Assembly (NCBI RefSeq): GCF_029338575.1
Contig: NZ_CP119993.1
Location: forward strand, 124,001-188,000
From: Halomarina halobia
Lineage (GTDB): Archaea; Halobacteriota; Halobacteria; Halobacteriales; Haloarculaceae
DNA length: 64,000 nt
Direction: 5' to 3'
Part shown: positions 44,090 to 53,004 of the stretch, in pieces
How positions within the stretch are numbered: position 1 is the stretch's first letter
Layout: the number at the start of each line of letters is the position of its first letter
Notes under the pieces: model-generated
What the model was told of the DNA's origin: nothing
What the model saw: only the letters and a program-made list of their open reading frames with translations
Databases searched by the model: none
Translations under genes and position numbers: made by a program

Positions 44090-45367
44090 TCACCCTGCGG
44101 CGGACAGCTGGCGAATCGCCCCGACGAGAACGTCGACGCCGATAGCGAGCGCGTCCTCGTCGATATCGAACCGCGACTCGTGGTGTCCCGCGGGGATCTC
44201 CGACCCGATCCCGACGTACGTCGCCGTCCCTCCCCGTTCCTGGACGCGCCGAACGAGGTAGGCGGCGTCCTCGCTGGCGGGGATACGCGCCCGGCGGACG
44301 ACCCGCGTCACCTCGTCGACGGCCTCCGCGGTCGTGGCGACGGCGTCGATCATCGGCGCGTCGGCCTCGAACGTCGTCGCCTTCCCGTACAGCGCCTCGC
44401 GGTGGCCGACATCGTGCATCGACGCGGCGGCCGCCACGGTAGTCCGCGCCCGATCGAGGAGTCGCTCGTTGATCCGCTCACCCTCACCACGGACTTCGAG
44501 TCGGAGGCTGGCCTCCTCGGCGATGACGTTCTGTGCGTTCGGCGCGTGCACCTGTCCGACGTTGACCCGCGTCAGGCCGTCGGCGTCACGGGGGAGGGAG
44601 TAGAGGTTGGTGATGGCCGTCGCGGCCGCCTGGAGTGCGTTCCGTCCCGCGTCGGGCGCGACGCCGGCGTGAGCCGCCTCGCCCTCGAAGGTGACGTCGA
44701 GTTTCGCGTTCGCGTACGGTCGGTCGAACCCTGCTACGACCGTACCGGTCCCGTACCCGAGTCCGAGATGGACCGCGAGCAGGTGGTCGACGTCGTCGAG
44801 GTGTCCGGATCGACTCATCGCGAGCCCGCCGCGACACCCCTCCTCAGCGGGCTGGACGAACAGCTTGAGTGTCCCGTCGAACGTCGAGGTGGCCGTCAGC
44901 GCCCGAGCGACGCCGATCCCGATGGCCACGTGACCGTCGTGTCCGCAGGCGTGCATCTCGTTCGGATGGCGGCTGTGGTACCCATCGCGGTAGGGTGGGT
45001 GGTCGGGGTCGGCGTCTTCCTCCCGTTCGAGGGCGTCCATATCGACCCGGAGACCGACCGTCGTCCCGGCGTCGCCGAACGTCCGCGTCGCGACGAGCCC
45101 GGTAGTTTCGTCGAGTCGGTCCACGTAGTCGGCCGGTGCGCCCTCGTCCTCGGCGCGAGCGCGCGCGCTCGCCAGCGTCCCGTCCGGCGGAACCCCCATC
45201 CTGTCCGCCGGGTCGAGCGCTGCCTCCCCGAGATGGAGCGTGAACCCGAGGTCGGCGAGTGCTTCGGCGACGAGCGCAGTCGTCCGGTACTCCGTCCATC
45301 CGACCTCCGGATGGGCGTGGAGGTCACGGCGGATCTCCACGAGCGAGCGGTCGCTGAGCGTACCCAT
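44090..45367 (-). CDS. M20 family amidohydrolase (N-acyl amino acid / AbgA-type)
   Basis: A 425-residue metal-dependent amidohydrolase. RRDLHAHPEVGWTEYRTTA (zinc-site start), LRVDMDALEREEDADPDHPP, MHACGHDGHVAIGIGVARAL, and LFVQPAEEGCRGGLAMSRSG hold the metal ligands and catalytic Glu. The dimerisation domain follows at about 210-320. It resembles p-aminobenzoyl-glutamate or N-acyl-amino-acid hydrolases rather than carboxypeptidases, with a long insert after the first motif (about residues 55-85). It is between the MR/MLE gene (57-bp gap) and the C45 gene. The trio may deacylate and rearrange an N-acyl or hydroxy-acid substrate. Confidence 0.86.
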   Translation of the reverse strand: MGTLSDRSLVEIRRDLHAHPEVGWTEYRTTALVAEALADLGFTLHLGEAALDPADRMGVPPDGTLASARARAEDEGAPADYVDRLDETTGLVATRTFGDAGTTVGLRVDMDALEREEDADPDHPPYRDGYHSRHPNEMHACGHDGHVAIGIGVARALTATSTFDGTLKLFVQPAEEGCRGGLAMSRSGHLDDVDHLLAVHLGLGYGTGTVVAGFDRPYANAKLDVTFEGEAAHAGVAPDAGRNALQAAATAITNLYSLPRDADGLTRVNVGQVHAPNAQNVIAEEASLRLEVRGEGERINERLLDRARTTVAAAASMHDVGHREALYGKATTFEADAPMIDAVATTAEAVDEVTRVVRRARIPASEDAAYLVRRVQERGGTATYVGIGSEIPAGHHESRFDIDEDALAIGVDVLVGAIRQLSAAG

Positions 45368-45424
45368 ATCCGACGATATGCGACCGGCGGCATAAGTGTA
45401 TGCTGCGCTCGTCGGCCTACCGTA

Positions 45425-46570
45425 TCACTGGAACTCGTGAACGGTGAACTCCTCGATAAACCCCTCGTCGAGTTCGATGCCGAGTCCCGGTCCGTCGGGG
45501 AGGTGCAACAGGCCGTCCGCGATCCTCGGCAGATTCGTGACGAGGCGATGCCAGACCGGGTCGACGTCCGGGTGGAAGCACTCGGCGTAACGGCCGTTCG
45601 GAATGCTCGAGAGCAGGTGCATCGAGACGTGTGGCTCCTCGTGGTGGGCCATCTCGACGTTGTGAAGGTCCGCGGTAGCTGCCACCTTCCGCCAGGCGGT
45701 CGGCCCCCCAGCGATGCTCGCGTCGAGATTGATGACGTCGACCGCCTCGGCCTCGATGAGACGGCGACACGCGGTGGCCGTCGACTCGCTCTGGCCCGCT
45801 GTCACCGGTACATTCGCCCGCCGTCGGACCTCCCGCATTCCGTCGTATTGATCGTACCAGACGACCGGTTCCTCGAACCACTCGATGTCGTACTCGCGGG
45901 CGGCCGACCCAAACTCGACGGCCTCCTCGATGCTGTACCCCTGATTGGCGTCACAGGCGATGATGAACTCCTCGCCCATCGCGTCCCTGACCGCCGCCAA
46001 CCGTTCGAGGTCCTCCGAGACCGAACGCCCGCCGACCTTTAGTTTGACTCCTGCGAGTCCCATCTGCCGGTACTCCTCCATCTCGTCGACGAGGTCGGTT
46101 CGCGTCTTCCCATCCTCGTAGTACCCGCCGATGGCGATGATGGGCAGCGAGTCGCGGTAGCCACCCCAGAGTTTGTACAGCGGGGTATCGAGGGTCTTCC
46201 CCACGGCGTCCCACAGCGCGATATCGACTGCACCGAGCGCGTGGATATAGAGGAGCCGATCTTCGGGCTGGTAGACGAAGAACTGCGAGGAGCGGACGAA
46301 CAGATCCTCCCAGATGGCCTCGAGGGACAGGAGCGGCCGACCCACGACGCGCGGTCGGATCTCGTCCTCGATGAACTTCACGAGCCGTTTCGCCTTCTCA
46401 GGGCTACTGTCAGTGACGTCCCCCGAGTACGTCCGTCCGATGACACCGTCGCTCGTCCGGACCGTCACCACCATCGTCCCACGCTGTGCCTTCGTGTAAC
46501 TGCTCCCGCTGGCCTCGGAGGCGACGGGGACCGCGATGGGTGTCACCTCGATATCGGTAATCTCCGACAT
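45425..46570 (-). CDS. Mandelate racemase/muconate lactonizing enzyme family protein
   Basis: A 381-residue enolase-superfamily enzyme that abstracts a proton alpha to a carboxylate. In order, LAGVKLKVGGRSVSEDLERL has the KxK acid/base lysines (about residues 158-160), IIACDANQGYSIEEAVEFGS the first metal Asp, EWFEEPVVWYDQYDGMREVR the second metal ligand, AGQSESTATACRRL the third, and NLDASIAGGPTAWRKVAATA with AHHEEPHVSMHL supplies the Asp-His dyad of the mandelate racemase subgroup. Acid-sugar dehydratases and racemases belong here. It heads a likely MR-M20-C45 operon. Confidence 0.88.
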   Translation of the reverse strand: MSEITDIEVTPIAVPVASEASGSSYTKAQRGTMVVTVRTSDGVIGRTYSGDVTDSSPEKAKRLVKFIEDEIRPRVVGRPLLSLEAIWEDLFVRSSQFFVYQPEDRLLYIHALGAVDIALWDAVGKTLDTPLYKLWGGYRDSLPIIAIGGYYEDGKTRTDLVDEMEEYRQMGLAGVKLKVGGRSVSEDLERLAAVRDAMGEEFIIACDANQGYSIEEAVEFGSAAREYDIEWFEEPVVWYDQYDGMREVRRRANVPVTAGQSESTATACRRLIEAEAVDVINLDASIAGGPTAWRKVAATADLHNVEMAHHEEPHVSMHLLSSIPNGRYAECFHPDVDPVWHRLVTNLPRIADGLLHLPDGPGLGIELDEGFIEEFTVHEFQ

Positions 46571-46770
46571 AGGTATCGGCTACAGCATCGGGGGCTAAAT
46601 AGCTGTGTTCGATGTGCCTGTCGGTGTTTCACGCCAACGACGCCCGGGATCACCCCGTCGCCCGCTCGTCCGCGCCGACCGAGCTCGCGGATTCGCTGCC
46701 GGTGACGGGTCGGTACCGGTGGCACGGTGTTCGCCAGTAGGTTAATGCGAGTACGGTCGAGAGCCGTGGT

Positions 46771-47316
46771 ATGGAGCTGCGAGAGTGCCTCAGTGCGGAT
46801 CGTGCAACCCGGGACTTCGCCGACCGATCCGTCCCGATCAGGACCGTCGAACGGCTCATCGATTACGCACGCCGAGCGGGGAGCGGACACAACCGCCAAC
46901 CGTGGACGTTCATCGCGCTTCGGGAGCGCGAGAACATCGACACCCTCGCCGCGTTCGGCGAGTACACCACCCCCCTGCGGCGGGCCCCGCTCGGTCTCGT
47001 CCTCGCGGTCGACGGGAGCGACTCCCGACACCGCCGCGAGCACAACGTCTTCGACTGCGGTCGTGCGGGACAGAACCTGATGCTCGCGGCGGCGGAGGCG
47101 GGACTCGGAACCGTCCCGCAGGGCCTGCGTGACCGGGGGAGTGCGGGCTCCTTCCTCGATCTGCCACCGGACAAGCGCGTGCTCATCGGGTTCGCGGTGG
47201 GGTACCCGGCCTCGACCCAGGACGAGACGATCGAGGGCGTAGACAAAGACGGGGAGCTCGACCATCCAGGCCGGAAACCGGTCGACGAACTCCTCCACTG
47301 GGAGACGCACGCCTAG
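46771..47316 (+). CDS. Nitroreductase family FMN protein
   Basis: A 181-residue flavoprotein of the nitroreductase family with SADRATRDFADRSVPIRTVE, then the FMN-binding AGSGHNRQPWTFIALRER (about residues 35-52), and RAPLGLVLAVDGSDS and AAAEAGLGTVPQGL further on. Members reduce nitro groups, quinones or enones, or dehydrogenate small ring compounds with NAD(P)H. It stands alone on the plus strand and converges with the LeuA-like gene 5 bp beyond. Its substrate is not apparent. Confidence 0.85.
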   Translation: MELRECLSADRATRDFADRSVPIRTVERLIDYARRAGSGHNRQPWTFIALRERENIDTLAAFGEYTTPLRRAPLGLVLAVDGSDSRHRREHNVFDCGRAGQNLMLAAAEAGLGTVPQGLRDRGSAGSFLDLPPDKRVLIGFAVGYPASTQDETIEGVDKDGELDHPGRKPVDELLHWETHA

Positions 47317-47321
47317 CGTCG

Positions 47322-48422
47322 CTACCTGCCCTCGTCGGCCGAGACGTCCCTCGCGAGCGAGAGTGCGCCCTCGAGCCCGACTGGACCCGCTTTCGCGAGC
47401 GCGTCGAGCAGTGCATCGACCCGTCTCTCCGACTGTTCGCCGCCCACGCGGGCGAGGAGTCGCCGGGCGGCTCCTCGCCCCGTAAGCCGGCCGAAGACCA
47501 GTTCGCGCTCGCCTCCGAACGTCGCGGGGTCGAACGGTTCGAACACCCACGGCGTTTCGAGCATGACCGTCGTGTGGAGCCCCGATTCGTGACGCACCAC
47601 CTCCTCGCCCAACACCGGGCGTCGGGGATCGACGGCCTCGTCGAGTGCATCGAGTACCCCCCGACAGGCGGGGATGAGCGCCGCGGTGTCGATGCCGAAC
47701 GTATCGCCGGACCCGCGGTCGCCAGCCACGACGAGCTGTTCGAGCGGCGTGTTTCCGGCCCGCTCGCCGAGCGCAGCGACGCTGACGTCAGCGCTTCCGA
47801 CGCCCGCCCCTGCCGCGACTAGCGTGTTCGCGGTCGCGACACCCAGATCGTCGTGGAAGTGGACGCCGAGACGCGCGAGATCGACTCCGGCCTCGGCGAG
47901 TTCCTCGAGGAAAGTCTCGACGAACGCTGGCGTCCGCCCGCCGACCGTGTCCGCGAGGCCGAGCGGGAGGTCCGGGAACCGCTCGGAGACGGTGACGACG
48001 TGTTCGACCTCGGTACGAAACCCGTCCATCAGCCCTACCCGGACCGGAACTCCCGCATTCCGGGCCCGCGCGACGGCGTCGTCGAGCATATCGAGGACCG
48101 CCTCGCGGGACGTGTCGAAGACGCGATCGAGCATCGCCGAGGACACGGCGGCGAAGACGTTGACGACGTCCGCCTCCGCGTCGATGACCGCGTCGACGTC
48201 GCCGGGGACGGCGCGAGCGAGCCCGCTGACGTCGGCATCGAGATCCGCAGCGAGCCGTCGGGTCACCGCCGCGTGGTCGTCGCCGACGGCCGGGAATCCG
48301 GCCTGAACGGCGGCGAGCCCCAGCCGGTCGAGTTCCCGACCGGCCGCGATCCGCTGTTCGATCGTGTACGACCGCCCCGGCATCTGTGCGCCCTCGCGGA
48401 GAGTGACGTCGGTCAGCTCCAC
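47322..48422 (-). CDS. LeuA/homocitrate synthase-like (HMGL-like) carbon-carbon condensing or lyase enzyme
   Basis: A 366-residue TIM-barrel enzyme of the HMG-CoA lyase-like/isopropylmalate synthase family. TDVTLREGAQMPGRSYTIEQ (the DxTLREG metal motif), PLGLADTVGGRTPAFVETFL, LGVHFHDDLGVATANTLVAA (HxH metal ligands, about residues 197-216) and ALGERAGNTPLEQLVVAGD are intact. The C-terminal LeuA regulatory domain is absent, as in NifV/AksA-type homocitrate synthases or citramalate synthases of the short class. Its ATG abuts the stop of the class III CoA-transferase gene upstream, so the two are coupled. It may condense a 2-oxoacid with acetyl-CoA or run as a lyase on a CoA ester. Confidence 0.85.
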   Translation of the reverse strand: MELTDVTLREGAQMPGRSYTIEQRIAAGRELDRLGLAAVQAGFPAVGDDHAAVTRRLAADLDADVSGLARAVPGDVDAVIDAEADVVNVFAAVSSAMLDRVFDTSREAVLDMLDDAVARARNAGVPVRVGLMDGFRTEVEHVVTVSERFPDLPLGLADTVGGRTPAFVETFLEELAEAGVDLARLGVHFHDDLGVATANTLVAAGAGVGSADVSVAALGERAGNTPLEQLVVAGDRGSGDTFGIDTAALIPACRGVLDALDEAVDPRRPVLGEEVVRHESGLHTTVMLETPWVFEPFDPATFGGERELVFGRLTGRGAARRLLARVGGEQSERRVDALLDALAKAGPVGLEGALSLARDVSADEGR

Positions 48423-49640
48423 TCAGATCACCCCCTCGTCCTCGAGTTGCTCGTAGCGCTCTCGGCCGAGCCCGAGTTCGCCGACGTACACCGCCTCGTT
48501 GTGCGCGCCGGGACTCGGGCCCGCGTGTCGCACCTTCCCGGGGGTGCGCGAGAGCTTCGGGAAGGTGTTGGGCGTCTTCAGGTCGCCGACCTCCGGGTCC
48601 TCGACCTCGACGACGTCGTCGCGCGCGGCGTACTGCTCGTCGTCGAAGATGTCCGTGATGTCGTAGACTGGTCCGACGATCGCGCCGTATTCGGTCATCG
48701 TCCGTATGATTTCCTCGCGCGGTCGCCGGCGTGTCCACTCCTCTATCACGGCGTCGAGTTCCCGGACGTGTTCGACCCGCTTCTCGTTCGTCTCGAAGCG
48801 GGGATCGTCGACGAGGTCGTCCCGGCCGATGGCATCCATCACGTTCTCGAAGATGGACTGGGCTGACGCCGAGAGTGTGACGTAGCCGTCGGCCGCCTCA
48901 TAGAGGTTCCGCGGCGCGGTAGTCGTCGATCGGTTCCCGACGCGGTCACGGACGTAGTCGAGCTTATCGTACGCCTCAACGTCGCCGACGAATAGTCGAA
49001 ACAACGGCTCGTAGAGACTCACGTCGACGACCTGTCCCTCACCGCTGCCCTCGCCCTCAGGACCGATCTCCCGCTCGAAGAGCGCGAACATCGCCCCGTG
49101 GACGGCCGACTGTGCGGCCGTCAGGTCGGCGAGAGGCATTGGGGGAAGGAGGGGTTCGCTGTCGGGAAAGCCGTTGACGTGTGCGAATCCGGATAGCCCC
49201 TCGGCGATGCTCCCGAACCCCCGGTCCTGCGATCGGGGGCCGGTCTGGCCGTAGCCCGACAGTCGGACCATGATGATATCCTCGTTGACCGTGACGAAGT
49301 CCTCGTACCCGAGGCCCCAGCGCTCGATAGTGCCCGGCCTGAAGTTCTCGAAGACGATATCGACATCTGCGGCCAGCTCGAGCGCTAGTTCGCGGCCGTC
49401 GTCCGTACTCAGGTTCAGGGTGACACACCGGTTGTTCCGCGAGAGCGACTTCCACCACAGCGACGCCCCCTCGTAGAACGGGCCCCAGGCCCGAATCGGA
49501 TCGAGGTACTCCGGGTGTTCGACTTTGATAACGTCAGCACCGAAGTCCGCGAGCACCGTGGTGGCGAACCCGCCGCTGATCATCGTCGAGAGATCCAGAA
49601 CGCGCAATCCGCTGAGCGGCCCGCTCGACTCTGCAGGCAT
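48423..49640 (-). CDS. Class III (CaiB/BaiF family) CoA-transferase
   Basis: A 405-residue CoA-transferase family III protein with LRVLDLSTMISGGFATTVLA, DFGADVIKVEHPEYLDPIRA, and SRNNRCVTLNLSTDDGRELA at the N-terminus. The segment normally bearing the catalytic Asp reads RGFGSIAEGLSGFAHVNGFP, with Gly at the Asp position seen in the 26-kb paralogue. Many proteins annotated in this family share the FGSxAE form, so it may be a distinct subfamily or use a different residue. No spacer separates it from the LeuA-like gene downstream. Its partner acid is unknown. Confidence 0.82.
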   Translation of the reverse strand: MPAESSGPLSGLRVLDLSTMISGGFATTVLADFGADVIKVEHPEYLDPIRAWGPFYEGASLWWKSLSRNNRCVTLNLSTDDGRELALELAADVDIVFENFRPGTIERWGLGYEDFVTVNEDIIMVRLSGYGQTGPRSQDRGFGSIAEGLSGFAHVNGFPDSEPLLPPMPLADLTAAQSAVHGAMFALFEREIGPEGEGSGEGQVVDVSLYEPLFRLFVGDVEAYDKLDYVRDRVGNRSTTTAPRNLYEAADGYVTLSASAQSIFENVMDAIGRDDLVDDPRFETNEKRVEHVRELDAVIEEWTRRRPREEIIRTMTEYGAIVGPVYDITDIFDDEQYAARDDVVEVEDPEVGDLKTPNTFPKLSRTPGKVRHAGPSPGAHNEAVYVGELGLGRERYEQLEDEGVI

Positions 49641-49726
49641 ATCCGGTTACTTGTCGAGTGGGTATCTATACTTTCCGGCGATGCGAGCAGACGGGAGCGC
49701 GTTCGCGGTTCGCACCCGGGGTGCCC

Positions 49727-50179
49727 TTACTCGCGTTCCTGCATGACGGTCACGACAGGCCGATCGGCGTTCAGTAACACCGCCTGCGTGGTGCTTCCGA
49801 ACAGCGCTTTTCCGACGGGCGAACGCTTCCGCCCGCCGACGACGATGTACGTAGCGTCGACGGTGCTCGCCACCGTCAGGATCTCCTCGTCGGGGGAACC
49901 GATCCGCCCGACGGTCTCGACGGTCTCCGGTTCGTACGCTGCGAGTGTGGTATCGACGACGCGCTCGGAGATGGTCGCCGCGCTCTCCTCCTCCTGTGTG
50001 AACGAGTAGTCCCGGAACTCGTCGATCCGCTGAATCTCCTCTCGATGTGCCTCGAACTCCTCCTCCGGAACGACGTTGAGCACGATCAGGTCATCGCCGT
50101 AGGCCGTCGCGAGGTCGTACCCGACGGACACGACAGGGTCCTCCGATCTGGTACCGGCCACTGCTGCCAGGATAGGCAT
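49727..50179 (-). CDS. Universal stress protein (UspA family)
   Basis: A 150-residue single UspA domain from ATG 50179 (MPILAAVAGTRSEDPVVSVG); the upstream frame to 50281 is not domain-like. The nucleotide-binding motif is in VVGGRKRSPVGKALFGSTTQ (GG-x9-G(S/T), about residues 113-132), suggesting ATP binding. It is a typical stand-alone haloarchaeal stress protein, with no functional tie to its neighbours visible. Confidence 0.82.
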   Translation of the reverse strand: MPILAAVAGTRSEDPVVSVGYDLATAYGDDLIVLNVVPEEEFEAHREEIQRIDEFRDYSFTQEEESAATISERVVDTTLAAYEPETVETVGRIGSPDEEILTVASTVDATYIVVGGRKRSPVGKALFGSTTQAVLLNADRPVVTVMQERE

Positions 50180-50261
50180 ACCGTAGGGAGAGAGAACGAC
50201 AACATAAATCTTCACCCGCATCGTCGTTTCGCCCCGGTCGGCGGGCCGGCCGCCGACCCGT

Positions 50262-50874
50262 TCATCTCTCCCCGAGTACACTCAGTACGACGCGACGGAC
50301 CGCCGGGTCTTGGTCGTCCTTGGGGTCTCTTAAGGCCGGAAGCGTCGACTGGGCACCGGCCGCGAGCAGTGCAAGGCTGGCGTTCTTGCGGACCGAGCCG
50401 TGCTCGTCGCTGAGGAGTTCGAGGAGCTTCGGCACCGCGGGCTCAACGTCGGACGCGGACGCAGACCCGACGTAGGCGAGGACGAGCGCCGCCCACTCTC
50501 GGACCGCTCGCTCCTCGTCGTTGAGTGGGGCCACCTGATCATCGGCCGCCGGTTCGACCGCCTCGGGGGGCAACGTTGGCGATCGCCGCGAGCGCGCTCA
50601 GCACGAAGGCCCGCACCTCCAGGTCGTTGTCGCTGACGTGGTTTGCGAGATGCGCGGCGAACGGCCGGAGCCGGTCGGGCCGTTGTGCGCCGGCCCGGGC
50701 GAGCGCCTCTGCACTGGCCGCGCGCGTCGCATCGTCGTCGCTATCGAGTGGATCGACGGCCGTGGCGAGGTCGATCCCGTCTGGGCCGTCGCAGGTCACG
50801 TCGTTGACGGGTCGGTCCGCACCAGGGGTGGTCCGCGGGGCGGGATCCTCGGTCGGGTCGGGGGTCGGTGACAT
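50262..50874 (-). pseudogene. HEAT-repeat protein, frameshifted at a G6 run
   Basis: Two minus-strand frames together make one HEAT-repeat protein. The first (from ATG 50874, MSPTPDPTEDPAPRTTPGAD) carries DSDDDATRAASAEALARAGA and SDNDLEVRAFVLSALAAIAN. The second resumes with PEAVEPAADDQVAPLNDEER and continues ALVLAYVGSASASDVEPAVP and DEHGSVRKNASLALLAAGAQ. They join at a run of six G (50565-50570, plus strand; C on the coding strand). Removing one base restores a continuous frame. The extra base may be a true mutation, a slippage-controlled switch or a sequencing error. Confidence 0.7.
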
Positions 50875-50918
50875 AGGGATAGCCAAGGCCTCTGTCTGAG
50901 GTGGCGACCTACTTGACG

Positions 50919-52907
50919 CTACCGCCCGGAACGTCGCCACCGTTCGTCGAACAATAGCTGCTCGTCGACGGAGACGCGGGTGGCGATGGAGGCCGTCGAG
51001 CGGGCGACGCGCGCGCTCGTCTCGACGCGAACTCGTTCGGTCGGGTAGTCGAGCGTCGCCTCGGTTTCCGTCTGCAGGTAGGCGGTCCCCGGCTCCGCGG
51101 CCGCGACGCTGGCGACGACCTCGTTGCTCCAGGTCATTCCGCGTGCGTGCGGGAGGTCGAGTGTGTACTGCTCCATCGTCCGGAACTCGACAGTGTCGTT
51201 CACGTGCTCACGCGCCGTCACCCACGTGGTGTCGCTATCGACGACGTACGGCGATCGCAGCGGCACCGACTCGTCGGGTGACCTGAGCGAGACGGTGTCC
51301 GTGAACTCGATTCCGCCGTGTGTCCGTCCCGGGAAGCGAACCGTCGACCGGGCCTCCGGACGTGAGACCACCGTCAGCGTTCCCTGTTCGTTCGGCGGGA
51401 GTGCGCGGGGGAAGTCCGCAGCACTGACAGCAACACGCATTCGATGATCGGGTTCGAAGAGGTGAGACTTCGGCTTCAGGGGGACCGTCAGTTCGACCTC
51501 CTCGTCCGGGGCGAGCGGTCGGGGGGCCTCGTGTCCTTCGCGGTGACTGGCGCGCAGGTACCCACCGGTCACCATCCGGGTCCTCCCGGTGGGAGCGACG
51601 TCCCCGATCCGGACGGCGACGACCGGTTCCGGGGTCGTCGCCCGGACTCGGAGGGTCGCCGCCCCGCTTCCGGTCAACTCGACCGGCGTATCGAGCGGAT
51701 CGGTCTCGAACGTGAGCGAGCGGGCGTCGTCGGCGTTCGTGTCGACACCGGTGTTGACGATGCTCCCGACACGGTCGACCGAGTCGACGCCGACGGTGTG
51801 GTCGTACTCGTAATCTCGTTCGATCGTTCCGGGGACCGTCTCACCGGCGATGAGTCCGTCAGAGGCGAGCGTATAGGTAAGCGCCCCTCGGCCCGTCGCC
51901 GTGACGTCCGGCCACCGGTCGGCGCCGCGCCAGAGGCCCGCGCCGACCTGCCACCCGCCATTGCGCTCGGTCCAGTAGGCGACCGTCGGGTAGTTGAGTG
52001 CGCCGTTGTCCGCGTCCTTGAGGAAGCGGTCGAACCACTCGACGACCTGCCGTCGGAAGTCGATCGCACACTCGCGTCCCTGTTCGGGCATCGTGTGCCG
52101 CCAGGGACCGAGCAGGAGCCGTTTCGGTCCCTCGATGTCGCCGAAGAACTCGACCATCGGACCGGTGTGAACGTCGCGGTAGCCGCAGGCGGCGAGCGTC
52201 GGGACGGTGATCTCCTCGGGTGCGACCGACCGATCGTCCCAGAAGGCGTCTCGTCGCTCGTGGTCGAGGAACTGGAACAGCCACGGCGTCCCGTCGCGCA
52301 GCGCGTCGAGGCGGGACTGCCATATCCCTGCCCATCGACCGTCGTCGTCGCGGCGGCTGGGCGGCAGGGCGCGGGTGGCCTGCATCTGTGCGGCCCACGT
52401 CGCACGCTTGAGCGGGTTGAACACGCCGCCCGTACAGGAACTCGCGAAGACGGACGGGGAGACGGCGACCGGCACGATCGCCTCCAGCGCCTCCGGTGCG
52501 TGGGCCGCCGTGGCGTACTGTGTCCAGGCACCGTACGAGAGGCCGAACATGCCGACCCGGCCGGTCGTCCACGGCTGTTCGGCGAGCCACTCGACGACCT
52601 CGGCGAGTTCCGCCCCTTCGGCGCGCGTGAACGGCTCTTTCGTCCCGGTCGATGCTCCCGTGCCGACGAGATCAACGACGATAACCTCGTAGCCGTGTCT
52701 CGCGATGTACTGGAGCGACGGTTCCCAGCTTCCGAAGGTGATCCGGTCGTCCTTCCGGTACGGCGTCGCGACCAGCACCGCGGGTAGCGACTCGCCGGCG
52801 TCGATCGGCTCGTACCTCGTCGCCGCTACCTCCTCGCCTGCGGCCGGGATCAGCAGATCCGGATGTCGCACGATGTTGGTCGTCTCCGTAGTCGCTGTCG
52901 ACTTCAT
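50919..52907 (-). CDS. CocE/NonD family hydrolase (X-Pro dipeptidyl-peptidase S15 domain)
   Basis: A 662-residue alpha/beta hydrolase of the CocE/PepX type. ATRYEPIDAGESLPAVLVAT and VVDLVGTGASTGTKEPFTRA begin the core, and the Ser nucleophile is in VGMFGLSYGAWTQYATAAHA (about residues 119-138). The catalytic Asp/His pair would be in the GYRDVHTGPMVEFFGD and LGPWRHTMPEQGRE blocks. The C-terminal jelly-roll domain (LRVRATTPEPVVAVRIGDVA onward) is present. Esterase or acyl peptidase activity is likely, substrate unknown. There is no signal peptide, so it is cytoplasmic. It is divergent from the second MmgE/PrpD gene. Confidence 0.87.
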   Translation of the reverse strand: MKSTATTETTNIVRHPDLLIPAAGEEVAATRYEPIDAGESLPAVLVATPYRKDDRITFGSWEPSLQYIARHGYEVIVVDLVGTGASTGTKEPFTRAEGAELAEVVEWLAEQPWTTGRVGMFGLSYGAWTQYATAAHAPEALEAIVPVAVSPSVFASSCTGGVFNPLKRATWAAQMQATRALPPSRRDDDGRWAGIWQSRLDALRDGTPWLFQFLDHERRDAFWDDRSVAPEEITVPTLAACGYRDVHTGPMVEFFGDIEGPKRLLLGPWRHTMPEQGRECAIDFRRQVVEWFDRFLKDADNGALNYPTVAYWTERNGGWQVGAGLWRGADRWPDVTATGRGALTYTLASDGLIAGETVPGTIERDYEYDHTVGVDSVDRVGSIVNTGVDTNADDARSLTFETDPLDTPVELTGSGAATLRVRATTPEPVVAVRIGDVAPTGRTRMVTGGYLRASHREGHEAPRPLAPDEEVELTVPLKPKSHLFEPDHRMRVAVSAADFPRALPPNEQGTLTVVSRPEARSTVRFPGRTHGGIEFTDTVSLRSPDESVPLRSPYVVDSDTTWVTAREHVNDTVEFRTMEQYTLDLPHARGMTWSNEVVASVAAAEPGTAYLQTETEATLDYPTERVRVETSARVARSTASIATRVSVDEQLLFDERWRRSGR

Positions 52908-53004
52908 ACCACTCTCCCGAACGTGCGATGGGGTAACAGTGTTTCTGGTGGCTCACCCAACCACCGGTAGAACTATTACCGACGACTCTGCCTGTGAGAG
53001 CGTC

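Noticed and set aside
44027..46042. 671-codon plus-strand open frame
   Set aside because: It is the antisense of the M20 amidohydrolase and mandelate-racemase family genes, a common artefact of GC-rich codon use.
51444..52787. 447-codon plus-strand frame
   Set aside because: It is antisense to the CocE-type hydrolase and has no domain of its own.
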